Positions 16,734 to 24,744 of a DNA stretch of 64,000 bases are shown piece after piece. The position numbers were made by a program, and so were the translations under genes. The stretch spans positions 1-64,000 of the forward strand of contig NZ_JMKU01000022.1 in the NCBI RefSeq assembly GCF_000687165.1, read 5' to 3'. Under the pieces are notes generated by a model that did no database searches, was not told the origin of the DNA, and saw only the letters and a program-made list of their open reading frames with translations. The stretch's first letter is position 1, and every line of letters begins with the position of its first letter. The stretch comes from Paracidovorax oryzae ATCC 19882 (GTDB taxonomy: Bacteria; Pseudomonadota; Gammaproteobacteria; Burkholderiales; Burkholderiaceae_C).

Positions 16734-17681
16734 ATGGCCGAGCTCACCGATGACCGAACGACGAGTGCGTCCTTGCTCGAATTGAACGCCCGGCTGGCGC
16801 TCTATTCGATCGATGCCATTGCCGACATGATCATCTGGACCGATCGCGACGGTCGGTATGTCACGGTCAACCGGGCGGCGCAGCAACTTCTGGGTTATAC
16901 GCCCGAGGAGTTCCGCAGCCTCCGCGTGTGCGATGTGGATCCGCTGTTCAGCGAGGAGCGCTGGCGCAGCCATTGGGCCGACCTGGAACGCCTGGGCTCT
17001 GTCACGCTGGAAACCGTGAACACCCGCAAGGATGGCACCAGCGTTCCCATCGAGGTCACCGCCAGTCTGGTGGTGTTCGATGGCTCCCTGTTCAATTGTT
17101 CGGTGGTGCGCGACATCACGGAGCGCCGCCGCAATGAAGTGGAGCGCCAGGCGCTCAACGAGCGCATCTACCAGTTGAGCATCACGGACAGCCTGACGGG
17201 CATTGCGAACCGGCGCCGGTTCGACGAAATGCTGGGCAGCGAGTTCGCGCGCCATGCACGCAGCGGCGAGCCACTATGCGTCGTGCTGATCGACATCGAC
17301 CATTTCAAGGCCTTCAATGACCACTACGGGCATCCGGGCGGAGACAGTTGCCTGCAGCGCGTCGCCGCCGCGATCGACACCCGCATGCGATGGCCCTGCG
17401 ATCTGGCAGCGCGCTATGGGGGGGAGGAGTTCGCCTGCATCCTGCCCGCTTCCGGCCTGGAGGAAGCGTCGGACATGGCCGAGGGACTGCGCCGAGCGAT
17501 CGAGGCGCTGGCTATTCCCCACGCCGCAGCGGCCTCCGGCCGGGTGACGGCCAGCGTGGGCGCGGCGTGCTGCCTGCAGGTCGCGGAGCGGAGACCGGAT
17601 GGCTTGCTCGAGGCTGCGGATGCCTTGCTCTACCGCGCGAAGCGGGAGGGCCGCAACCGGACCGCGGTCGCGTACCTCTGA
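16734..17681 (+). CDS. PAS-GGDEF diguanylate cyclase
   Basis: The 315-residue soluble protein has a PAS sensor (about residues 20-135: IIWTDRDGRYVTVNRAAQQLLGYTPEEF and VRDITERRR) and then a GGDEF domain (about 150-315). The active-site motif is GGEEF in ARYGGEEFA, a functional variant, so c-di-GMP synthesis is expected. The inhibitory RxxD site that should lie five residues before it reads WPCD, so product inhibition through the I-site is probably lost. The ATG at 16734 is used because it starts the protein just before the PAS domain; an upstream extension would be Arg/Pro-rich and unlike the family. Confidence 0.88.
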   Translation: MAELTDDRTTSASLLELNARLALYSIDAIADMIIWTDRDGRYVTVNRAAQQLLGYTPEEFRSLRVCDVDPLFSEERWRSHWADLERLGSVTLETVNTRKDGTSVPIEVTASLVVFDGSLFNCSVVRDITERRRNEVERQALNERIYQLSITDSLTGIANRRRFDEMLGSEFARHARSGEPLCVVLIDIDHFKAFNDHYGHPGGDSCLQRVAAAIDTRMRWPCDLAARYGGEEFACILPASGLEEASDMAEGLRRAIEALAIPHAAAASGRVTASVGAACCLQVAERRPDGLLEAADALLYRAKREGRNRTAVAYL

Positions 17682-17785
17682 GTGATGCTGCAGGCGGGCT
17701 CCTGCCATTCGCGCCCATCCTCCGGCCATCCGCGCTTCGCTAACATGCGGGTGTGGTCATCGCATTCGAGGGAGGCACAGTTTTC

Positions 17786-18718
17786 ATGGAGCAGACAGCG
17801 GGGCGCAGGTCGCCGCAGGAAAGGGGCCGGCACCAGGGTAGAAGCGCGCGCGCCGAGGCGGATGCCGCACCGCCGGCCGCAGGCCGTGGTCGCAGGCCTG
17901 CCATGGCGGAGTCCATGGCCGGGCCCGAAGAGGTGGCCGATGGCGGCTCGGGACCGGATGGCGCGGGGCGCTCATCCGAGTCCAGCCTGTCGCGCCTGCT
18001 CGCGACCCTGGGGCTGTTCTCCACGGCCAGGCCGTCGCTGATGGCCGATGAGATCGCCGCCGAGCTGGGCGTCCCCAAGAGCACGGCCTACCGGTACATC
18101 CAGGAGCTCACGAAGGTCGGGTTGCTGGTGCGTCTGGACCGCAGCATCACGCTCGGCCCCCGCATCATCGAGCTGGACCGCTGCATCCGTGAATCGGATC
18201 CGGTGATCCGCGCTGCAGTGCCGCCGATGCGCGAACTGGCGGAGCAGACCGGGCTGGACGTGTTCCTGTCCAAGCTATACGGCCACTCGATCATCACGGT
18301 GCATACGGAGTCCCATGATCCGCAGCCGCGGCTGCGCTACGGGCGGGGCCGCCCGGTGCCCGTGCTGCAGGGGGCCAGCTCCAAGGCGCTGGTGGCGTTC
18401 CTGCCTGCCGCGCGGCTGCGGCGGCTGCACCAGGAACTGGCCGGCGAATCCGGCGAGGTGCCTTCCTGGGAGGAGTTCTACGAGATGGCTCAGCGCATCC
18501 GGCGCGACGGCTACTGCCGCACGTCGGGCGAGTTGAACGAGGGGCGGACGGGGGTGTCCGCGCCGATCTTCGGACGCGGGCGACTGGTGGTGGCAAGCGT
18601 CACTGCGCTGGGCAGCGATGCGCGGATGGCGCTCTTCAAGGAGGAGGCGATCGCCGAACTGGTGCGGCGCACGGCCCACATGGTCAGCGTGCGCCTTTCG
18701 GCCGACGGCCACCTGTAG
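17786..18718 (+). CDS. IclR-family transcriptional regulator
   Basis: The 310-residue regulator has a low-complexity N-terminal tail (about 65 residues, Arg/Ala/Gly-rich), an IclR winged helix (SSLSRLLATLGLFSTARPSL, ADEIAAELGVPKSTAYRYIQEL) and the IclR effector domain (about residues 130-305, with the RYGRGRPVPVLQGASSKALVAF motif). ATG 17786 follows GGGAGG by 10 bp; a GTG at 17753 is an alternative start. It converges with the bug operon, 21 bp between stop codons, and IclR proteins often control aromatic catabolism, so a link to the neighbouring cluster is possible. Confidence 0.85.
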   Translation: MEQTAGRRSPQERGRHQGRSARAEADAAPPAAGRGRRPAMAESMAGPEEVADGGSGPDGAGRSSESSLSRLLATLGLFSTARPSLMADEIAAELGVPKSTAYRYIQELTKVGLLVRLDRSITLGPRIIELDRCIRESDPVIRAAVPPMRELAEQTGLDVFLSKLYGHSIITVHTESHDPQPRLRYGRGRPVPVLQGASSKALVAFLPAARLRRLHQELAGESGEVPSWEEFYEMAQRIRRDGYCRTSGELNEGRTGVSAPIFGRGRLVVASVTALGSDARMALFKEEAIAELVRRTAHMVSVRLSADGHL

Positions 18719-18739
18719 GCAGGAGGCATCGCCCGCCCG

Positions 18740-19732
18740 TCACAGGGTGATGTTCGCGCGCCGGACGATCGGGGCGGCGCGCGACAGCGAGCGGCGCCAG
18801 ATCTCCGCCGCCTGCTCCGGCGTGCTCAGCACGGGTTCCAGCCCCAGCGCCACCATGCGGGCCTGGACATCGGGCTGGGCGACGATGTCGCGCAGCGCCT
18901 TCGCGAGCGCCGTGATCGTCTGCGCGGGCGTGCCAGCAGCAGCGAACACCGCGAACCAGCCGGCATTGCCCATGTCGCGAACGCCCAGCTCCTCGAAGGT
19001 GGGTACCGGCGGCAGGGAGCGCACGCGCCGCTCGCCGGTGACGGCCAGCGGGCGCACCGCGCCGGAGGCCACCATGCCCTCGATGGCGGCCACGGTGAGG
19101 AACACCGCGTCCACCTGGCCGCCCAGCAGGTCCGTCAGCGCCGGGGCAGAGCCTTTGTAGGGAACATGCAGCAATTCCACGCCCGCCGATTCCGCCAGGG
19201 TCTCACCCGTCACGTGGGCGGACGATCCGGCGCCGAAGCTGCCGTAGCTCAGGCGGCCCGCTTTCGCGCGGCGCAGGAAGTCCGGCAGGTCCCGGGCGGG
19301 GCTGGCGGCGCGCACGGCCCACACCAGCGGTGCATTGGCGAGCACGCTGGCGATCGAGAAGCTGTCCTGCATCGATTTCCCCGGGGCGACTGGCTGGTGG
19401 GATGCCAGGGCCGCGATCACGTGGGTGGAGTTGCTGCCGAACATCAGGGTGTGGCCGTCCGGGGGCTGCTGGAGCACGCTGCGCGCGGCGATCAGCCCGT
19501 TCGCCCCTGGGCGGTTGTCGATGACCACCGGGACGCCCAGCGGGGCCTGGAGCTTTTGCGCGATCAGCCGGGCGATGGTGTCGGTGCCGCCTCCTGCGGC
19601 GAAGGGCACGACGAGGCTGACGGGGCGCTCCGGCCAGTGCGCGGCCCGCGCTGGCGCGGCATGCGCGGCGGCCAGCGCGGCAAGGGCGCCGAGGACCTGG
19701 CGGCGGGGAACGGTCGGTGAAGAAGACGGCAT
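18740..19732 (-). CDS. Bug-family tripartite tricarboxylate transporter solute-binding protein (first of three)
   Basis: The 330-residue periplasmic binding protein of the Bug/TctC family has a twin-Arg-like but ordinary leader (VPRRQVLGALAALAAAHAAPARA). The mature sequence begins WPERPVSLVVPFAAGGGTDTIARL, the standard Bug opening, and keeps VIDNRPGANGLIAA and PDGHTLMFGSNS. The frame extends upstream, but ATG 19730-19732 begins the leader. It is the last gene of a GST-bug-bug-bug operon, 25 bp behind the previous gene. No TctA/TctB membrane genes are in the window, as is common for orphan Bug proteins in Burkholderiales. Confidence 0.9.
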   Translation of the reverse strand: MPSSSPTVPRRQVLGALAALAAAHAAPARAAHWPERPVSLVVPFAAGGGTDTIARLIAQKLQAPLGVPVVIDNRPGANGLIAARSVLQQPPDGHTLMFGSNSTHVIAALASHQPVAPGKSMQDSFSIASVLANAPLVWAVRAASPARDLPDFLRRAKAGRLSYGSFGAGSSAHVTGETLAESAGVELLHVPYKGSAPALTDLLGGQVDAVFLTVAAIEGMVASGAVRPLAVTGERRVRSLPPVPTFEELGVRDMGNAGWFAVFAAAGTPAQTITALAKALRDIVAQPDVQARMVALGLEPVLSTPEQAAEIWRRSLSRAAPIVRRANITL

Positions 19733-19757
19733 GGCGTGTCCGGTGGAGGGCTGGGAA

Positions 19758-20744
19758 TCACTCGGGGCGGATCTGCCGCTCCCTGACGATGCGGGCATAG
19801 ACGGCACGGCCTTCGGCGATGCGCGCAGCCATCTGCCCGGGCGTGCTGTAGGCCGGCGTGAAGCCCAGCGGGGCGAACGCGCGCGCCACGGCCGTGGACG
19901 CCAGCGCGGAGCGCATCGCGCCGTTGAGGCGGGCCACGATGTCCGCGGGCGTGCCCGCGGGCGCCAGCAGGCCGAAAAAGCCCTGGATCGTCAGTTCGGG
20001 CAGGCCGGCCTCGGCAGCGGTGGGCGTGTCGGGCAGGGCGGGGTCGCGCTGCTCGCCGGTCGTGAAGAGAGGCACCAGCTGCCCGGCACGCAGGGCGCCC
20101 AGCAGGGGGCCGGTTGCCTCGTCCATGAGCTGGGCGTCGCCCCGGATCACCGCGTCCTTGGCCATGATGGCGCCTTTGTAGGGCACATGCGCCAGTTGGA
20201 TGCCGCTCACGGCCATGAAGATCTCGCCCAGCAGGTGGTTGCTGGAACCCATGCCTGCCGAGGCGAAATTCAGTTGTCCCGGGCGGCTGCGGGCGAGTGC
20301 GATGAACTCCCGCACCGACCGGACACCGACCGCCGGGCCGGTGGCGAACACGAAGGGCTGGGTGGCGCCGAGGCTCACCGGCACGAGCGTGGCCACATGT
20401 TCCTGTTGGGGATAGAGCGCCGGCGCGGCCGTGAGGCTGCTGCCGCTGCCCCACAGCAGCGTGTAGCCGTCCGGCCGGGCCTGTGCCGCGACCTTGGTGC
20501 CGATGCGCCCGCCCGCGCCGGAGCGGTTTTCGACGATCACCGGCTGCCCGAGCTGCGCGCCCAGTTCCTGGGCCACGGCCCGTGCCGACACGTCGGTGGA
20601 CCCTCCGGGCTCGAAGGAGACGATCAGGGTGATGGGGCGCGAAGGGTAGCCCTGCGCCGTGGCCGGCGACGGACCGGACAGGGCCGCGACCACGGCGAGG
20701 AGCAGGCCGGCCGGACGCGCGGCGGAGAGGAGTCTGCGGTTCAT
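19758..20744 (-). CDS. Bug-family tripartite tricarboxylate transporter solute-binding protein (second of three)
   Basis: A 328-residue exported binding protein with leader MNRRLLSAARPAGLLLAVVA and cleavage near SPATA-QGYPS. Family motifs are PITLIVSFEPGGSTDVSARA, VIVENRSGAGGRIGTKVAA and ARPDGYTLLWGSGSS. The ligand-coordination loop region reads NFASAGMGSSNHLLGEIF, close to that of the third protein, so these two probably bind related ligands. It is 20 bp downstream of the next bug gene. Confidence 0.9.
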   Translation of the reverse strand: MNRRLLSAARPAGLLLAVVAALSGPSPATAQGYPSRPITLIVSFEPGGSTDVSARAVAQELGAQLGQPVIVENRSGAGGRIGTKVAAQARPDGYTLLWGSGSSLTAAPALYPQQEHVATLVPVSLGATQPFVFATGPAVGVRSVREFIALARSRPGQLNFASAGMGSSNHLLGEIFMAVSGIQLAHVPYKGAIMAKDAVIRGDAQLMDEATGPLLGALRAGQLVPLFTTGEQRDPALPDTPTAAEAGLPELTIQGFFGLLAPAGTPADIVARLNGAMRSALASTAVARAFAPLGFTPAYSTPGQMAARIAEGRAVYARIVRERQIRPE

Positions 20745-20764
20745 GGGGTTTCCCGTGTGGTGGA

Positions 20765-21733
20765 TCAGTCCAGCGATACGTCGGCCTGGCGGGCCACGCG
20801 CCGCCACTTCTCCAGTTCCGCCTGCAGCTTGCGGGTGAACTGCGCGCCGTCGGCGGCGCTCGCGGCCACGCCGCGTGCGTCCAGGCGGGCCTGCATGTCG
20901 GGCGCGCGGATCACCTTGTCCAGTGCAGCGGCCAGCGTCTTCACGATATCGGCCGGGGTGCCGGCGGGAGCGAACACGCCCATCCATCCTTCGGCGACCA
21001 CTGCGCCATATCCAAGCTCCTGGAGCGTGGGCACGTCCGGCAGGGAGGGCAGCCGCCGGGGCGAAGGCGTGGCCAGCGCGCGGAGCTTGCCGGCCTTCAA
21101 CTGGGGCAACACCACGGCGGCGGTATCGAAGGTGAAATCCACATCGCCCGCCAGCAGCGAACCCATCGCCTGCTGGCTGCCCTGGAACGGGACATGGGTG
21201 GCCCGGGTGCCGGTGGAATGGAGGAACAGCTCGCCGATCAGGTGGTTGGTGGAGCCCATCCCGAAAGAGGCGTAATTGAGCTTGCCGGGCTGCGCCCTCG
21301 CCGCGGCCACGAGGTCGGGCACATTGCGTGCAGCCGACGCGCCCGGCACGGCCAGCACGAAACCCACGCTGCCCACCTCGGTGATCGGCACGAAATCCCG
21401 CAGCAGGTCGTAGGGCGCCACCTTGCGGGTGACGGGATTGATCAGCAACTCGGCACCGGTGCCGAAGAGCAGGGTGTAGCCGTCCGGCCTGGCGCGTGCC
21501 ACCGACTGCGCTCCGATCACCCCGCCGGCGCCCGCCCGGTTCTCGACGATCACGGCCTGGCCCAGCTCCACTGCCAGTTTCTCCGCGATGAGCCGTGCCG
21601 CGCCATCGGTACCCCCGCCCGGCGGGAACGCCACCACCATCCGAAGGGGTGCGTCGGGATAGCCGCCGGCCAGGGCGGGAGCCTGGGCGGCGGCCAGGCA
21701 GGCGAGGAGCAGCAGGCGGCGGATCGTGCGCAT
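20765..21733 (-). CDS. Bug-family tripartite tricarboxylate transporter solute-binding protein (third of three)
   Basis: A 322-residue exported binding protein with leader MRTIRRLLLLACLAAAQAPA. Motifs are PLRMVVAFPPGGGTDGAARL, VIVENRAGAGGVIGAQSVA and ARPDGYTLLFGTGAE. The loop NYASFGMGSTNHLIGELF is similar to the second protein but not identical, while the first protein is more distant. It is the gene next to the glutathione transferase, 47 bp downstream of its stop, and so first in line from the sigma-54 element at 22460-22475. Confidence 0.9.
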   Translation of the reverse strand: MRTIRRLLLLACLAAAQAPALAGGYPDAPLRMVVAFPPGGGTDGAARLIAEKLAVELGQAVIVENRAGAGGVIGAQSVARARPDGYTLLFGTGAELLINPVTRKVAPYDLLRDFVPITEVGSVGFVLAVPGASAARNVPDLVAAARAQPGKLNYASFGMGSTNHLIGELFLHSTGTRATHVPFQGSQQAMGSLLAGDVDFTFDTAAVVLPQLKAGKLRALATPSPRRLPSLPDVPTLQELGYGAVVAEGWMGVFAPAGTPADIVKTLAAALDKVIRAPDMQARLDARGVAASAADGAQFTRKLQAELEKWRRVARQADVSLD

Positions 21734-21780
21734 GGTGTCGGTCCTGTCGTGGAGGGTGCTGGCGCGTGTTCGGCGGCGGC

Positions 21781-22413
21781 TCAGCGCGCGGCCGCCCGTT
21801 CCCGCTCGCCCTGGGCCGCGGCGGCGGCCTCGGCCGCCAGGACGGCGGGCCGTCGGCCGCAGCGTGCCAGGTAGGCCTCGAGGTGAGGCCAGCCGCCGGT
21901 GTCGATGGCGTGCGCCCGCGTCCACATCGCGATCGTGTAGCAGTGCGCGTCGGCCAGCGTGAAGGTGCTGCCGGTGAGGTAGTCGCGGCCTTCCAGCCGG
22001 CTGTCCAGCCAGCCCAGCCTGGCATGCAGGTAGCCGCGCGCAATCGCCTTGTACTCCGGCGGGGTGACGGCCTTGAACAGGGGCATGAAGCCGCCCTTGT
22101 GCAGGTCCGCGGCGACGAAGCTCATCCACTCCAGCACCCGGTAGCGCGCCAGCCCGGCCGCGGGCAGCAGCGTATTGCCGGGGCACTGGTCCGCCAGGTA
22201 CTGGGTGATGACGCAGCCCTCGCTCAGGTGCTGGCCGTCCGGCATCTCCAGCGTGGGCACGGTGCCCTTGTTATTGATGGCCAGGTAGTCCGTGCCGTCC
22301 TGCAGCCGCTTTGTCTTCATGTCCACCCATTCCAGATCGAGCGGCAGGCCCAGTTCCCTCGCGACGATGTCCACAGCGAGCGAGCATCCTCGGACTTCGT
22401 GATAAAGCTTCAT
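21781..22413 (-). CDS. Glutathione S-transferase, GstA/BphK-like
   Basis: The 210-residue protein has a thioredoxin-fold N-terminal domain (MKLYHEVRGCSLAVDIVARE, with Cys10 at the position of the beta-class catalytic cysteine; the GTVPTLE and EGCVITQYLADQ glutathione-binding motifs) and an all-helical C-terminal domain. The family includes BphK, carried by aromatic degradation operons, and related GSTs open epoxides, dehalogenate or cleave aryl ethers. The context (sigma-54 element, aromatic activator, Bug binding proteins) points to a role in aromatic metabolism; the reaction itself is not shown by the sequence. The C-terminal tail is unusually Ala/Arg/Glu-rich. Confidence 0.87.
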   Translation of the reverse strand: MKLYHEVRGCSLAVDIVARELGLPLDLEWVDMKTKRLQDGTDYLAINNKGTVPTLEMPDGQHLSEGCVITQYLADQCPGNTLLPAAGLARYRVLEWMSFVAADLHKGGFMPLFKAVTPPEYKAIARGYLHARLGWLDSRLEGRDYLTGSTFTLADAHCYTIAMWTRAHAIDTGGWPHLEAYLARCGRRPAVLAAEAAAAAQGERERAAAR

Positions 22414-22459
22414 GGCGGATGGCCTTTTTGGTGATCAAAAAATTGTTGAATTACTGCTA

Positions 22460-22475
22460 TGCGATAAATGTGCCA
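22460..22475 (-). promoter_or_regulatory. Sigma-54 (-24/-12) promoter of the GST-bug operon
   Basis: On the minus strand it reads TGGCACATTTATCGCA. It matches the TGGCACG-N4-TTGCA consensus at nearly every position, with invariant GG and GC separated by exactly 10 bp. Predicted transcript start is near 22449, 36 bp before the GST start codon. A sigma-54 activator gene lies immediately upstream. Confidence 0.7.
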
Positions 22476-22510
22476 ATCAATTGGCGTGGGTAATACTGGT
22501 GTAAACACCA
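22472..22510. promoter_or_regulatory. Two palindromes next to the GST sigma-54 promoter
   Basis: GCCAA-TCAA-TTGGC (22472-22485) overlaps the upstream edge of the -24 element. TGGTGTAAACACCA (22497-22510) is a perfect 14-bp palindrome 22 bp further. Both are compact enough to be binding sites for a second regulator or IHF-independent activator contact. Which protein binds is unknown. Confidence 0.4.
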
Positions 22511-22698
22511 AAAAAAAGGCTGTTCCGCGCCATGGAGGTGCGTGCAGGCACGGTGGGCGTGCCATGGCGGCGCGCGGCTCGGCTGCCCGCACCGGGGTGG
22601 TGATTTTTCTGTATTGCGGTAAAAGCTGGGTTGCCCGTGTCGCGCCGCTGCCAGGGGTTGGCGTGCGGGCCTGGGCGGGAGGTGCGTGGCCCGGCGGT

Positions 22699-24540
22699 TC
22701 AGCGCCGCTGCCGGCCCACAGCCAGGCCATGCCGCCGGGCGCGGTAAAGCAGCGTCGCCCGGGTGATGCCGAGCAGCCGTGCGGCGGCTGCGGCGTTTCC
22801 CCCGGTCCGCCGCAGGGCGTCGGCCATGAGCGCAGCCTCGGCTTCTTCCAGCGTTCCCGCGGCCGGTGCGGCATCCGGTTGCCGGGCGCCGGACCATTCA
22901 CCAGCCAGCCTGCCGCCGGCATCCTTCCGGCCGCCCGCGCCGAGGGAGAGCACGCCCGTGGGGAGCGTTTCCCCGCCCCGGAAGAGGTGGTGCACATCGA
23001 TGGCCTCGCCGTCGTTGACCATGATGACCGCGCGCTCGATCAGGTTCTGCAGTTCGCGGATGTTGCCCGGATAGCCGTAGTGGAAGAGCGCCTGCACTGC
23101 CCGCTGCGTGAATCCGGGCGCGTCGCGCTGGTGGCGCTTCCGGTAGTGGGCGAGGAAGTGCTGCATCAGCAGCGGGATGTCGTCGCGCCGCTCGCGCAGC
23201 GGCGGCAGGTGGATGGGGAACACGTTGAGGCGGTAGAACAGGTCGGCGCGGAACTGCCCGGCGCGCACGGCCTCGCGCAGATCCACGTTGGTGGCTGCGG
23301 CCACGCGCACATCCACCTTCAGCGTGCGGGTGCCGCCCACGCGCTCGATCTCGCCCTCCTGCAGCGCGCGCAGCAGCTTGCCCTGGGCCGCCAGGCCCAG
23401 GGTGCCGATTTCGTCCAGGAACAGGGTGCCGCCATCCGCACGCTCGAAGCGACCGGGCCGCGAGGCGCCCGCACCCGTGTATGCGCCGCGCTCCACGCCG
23501 AAGAGTTCGGTCTCGACCAGCGTGTCCGGAATGGCGGCGCAATTGAGGGCCACGAACGGCCGTTGCGTGCGGCCACCGGCGCGGTGCAGGGCGCGTGCGA
23601 ACATCTCCTTGCCGACCCCCGATTCGCCGGTGAACAGCACGGTGGCTTGCGTGGGCGCCACGCGGCGCACCATGTGGAAGGCCGCATTGAAGGCGGACGA
23701 GGCACCGATCAAGGTGCTGTCTCCCGGCCCGGTAGTGGCCGCCACGGTGCTGGCGGGCGGGCGCCATGCCGGCGGAGCCGCAGCCGGGGCGGCCGGTGCG
23801 GAGTTACCCAGTTGCAAGTGGCGCAGTTCTTCCTGCACGTCGCCGCCCCAGCGTTCGAGCGTGCGGCCCACCACGCGGCAGTGTGCATCGCCCGCCGAGC
23901 GGCACTCCGTTTCCCGGAACAGGATCAGCCGGCCGAACAGGGTGCTGACGTAGCCGGTCGCATAGCCGGTCTGCATCCAGCAGGCCGGCGAGCCGGTCAC
24001 ACCGTAGGCGGCGATGTGGCCGTCGTCCTCGCTCGCGTTGTGCCAGAGGAATTCGCCGTCGTAGTCACCCGTGGCCGCGTCATAGCGCACATGCACGACC
24101 TCCACATGGACCACGCCTTCCAGGGAGTGCAGGCGCGCGCCCGCCACGGCGGCCACCGCCGGGTCGGCGTCCGGCCATTGCCGCCGTACCAGCTCGGCGT
24201 CGCGCACGCCCGAGAGATAGCCGGTGCGCGTGAGCAGGCCCCTGGCGGCGTCCAGGCCGATGGTCTCGATGAGTTCGCGCCGCAGCGAGCCCAGCGCCTG
24301 GGCATGCACCAGCACCATGCGCTGGTCCTGCAGCCAGATGCGGCCGTCGCCAGGTGAGAAAAAGAGGCATTCGCTCAGGTCCGCCACCGTGGGGTGGCTG
24401 TCGGCATCGACCTCGCGCAGGTCGAAACGCCAGCCCGCGCCCCCGCCAGCCACTTTCGCCAGCTCCGCAAGTGAAACGCGGGTGGGTAGGTTCATCTGTT
24501 TTTGTCTGTCAGCATCCATTTTCGGCATCCACGAATGCAT
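22699..24540 (-). CDS. Sigma-54-dependent activator, XylR/DmpR class with V4R domain
   Basis: The 613-residue regulator has the aromatic-activator N-terminal domain (about residues 35-125), a V4R ligand domain (about 140-225, ACWMQTGYATGYVSTLFG and RETECRSAGDAHC, the motif pattern that binds aromatics and zinc in DmpR), and an AAA+ domain with Walker A GESGVGKE (305-312), the sigma-54 contact loop GAYTGA (352-357, a GAFTGA variant) and Walker B TLFLDEIG. A Fis-type HTH ends it (GGNAAAAARLLGITRATLLYR). Several in-frame ATGs exist near the start (24540, 24519, 24495); the first is listed. It sits between two operons that both show sigma-54 elements. Confidence 0.92.
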   Translation of the reverse strand: MHSWMPKMDADRQKQMNLPTRVSLAELAKVAGGGAGWRFDLREVDADSHPTVADLSECLFFSPGDGRIWLQDQRMVLVHAQALGSLRRELIETIGLDAARGLLTRTGYLSGVRDAELVRRQWPDADPAVAAVAGARLHSLEGVVHVEVVHVRYDAATGDYDGEFLWHNASEDDGHIAAYGVTGSPACWMQTGYATGYVSTLFGRLILFRETECRSAGDAHCRVVGRTLERWGGDVQEELRHLQLGNSAPAAPAAAPPAWRPPASTVAATTGPGDSTLIGASSAFNAAFHMVRRVAPTQATVLFTGESGVGKEMFARALHRAGGRTQRPFVALNCAAIPDTLVETELFGVERGAYTGAGASRPGRFERADGGTLFLDEIGTLGLAAQGKLLRALQEGEIERVGGTRTLKVDVRVAAATNVDLREAVRAGQFRADLFYRLNVFPIHLPPLRERRDDIPLLMQHFLAHYRKRHQRDAPGFTQRAVQALFHYGYPGNIRELQNLIERAVIMVNDGEAIDVHHLFRGGETLPTGVLSLGAGGRKDAGGRLAGEWSGARQPDAAPAAGTLEEAEAALMADALRRTGGNAAAAARLLGITRATLLYRARRHGLAVGRQRR

Positions 24541-24576
24541 GCCAGCATAACTTTGGGGGCAGGGTGGAGTGCATGG

Positions 24577-24599
24577 CCCGATGCTGCCTTTGCATCAGG
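24577..24599. promoter_or_regulatory. Inverted repeat, possible upstream activating sequence
   Basis: CCCGATGC (24577-24584) and GCATCAGG (24592-24599) pair at 7 of 8 positions around a 7-bp spacer. It lies about 70-90 bp before the -24/-12 element at 24669 and 37 bp before the activator start, a normal place for an enhancer of a XylR-class activator. Confidence 0.4.
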
Positions 24600-24668
24600 G
24601 AAAACCCCCGAGATCGCCTCGGGAAGGGGACTGCCTTGCGCCCGGCCCGGGCCTGCCGCAGGCCGTGC

Positions 24669-24683
24669 TGGTATGCGGATTGC
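24669..24683 (+). promoter_or_regulatory. Sigma-54 (-24/-12) promoter of the ALDH-SDR operon
   Basis: TGGTATG-CGGA-TTGC keeps the invariant GG and GC 10 bp apart and matches TGGCACG-N4-TTGC at all but two positions. Predicted start of transcription is near 24695, about 50 bp before the ALDH ATG, which has its own AGAGGAG ribosome site. Confidence 0.6.
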
Positions 24684-24744
24684 GCAATGCAGGCCGGCGC
24701 GGACGGTTCCAACCGCGCTTTTTCCATCTTCAGAGGAGACAGAC

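Noticed and set aside
22699-24540. The activator gene as a NtrC-type response regulator
   Set aside because: There is no receiver domain; the N-terminal region has the aromatic-activator and V4R features instead.
24577-24598. An alternative sigma-54 element (TGGCCCGATGCTGCC) upstream of the ALDH gene
   Set aside because: The GG to GC spacing of 10 bp leads to CC and not GC, and the better element at 24669 fits the start codon distance.
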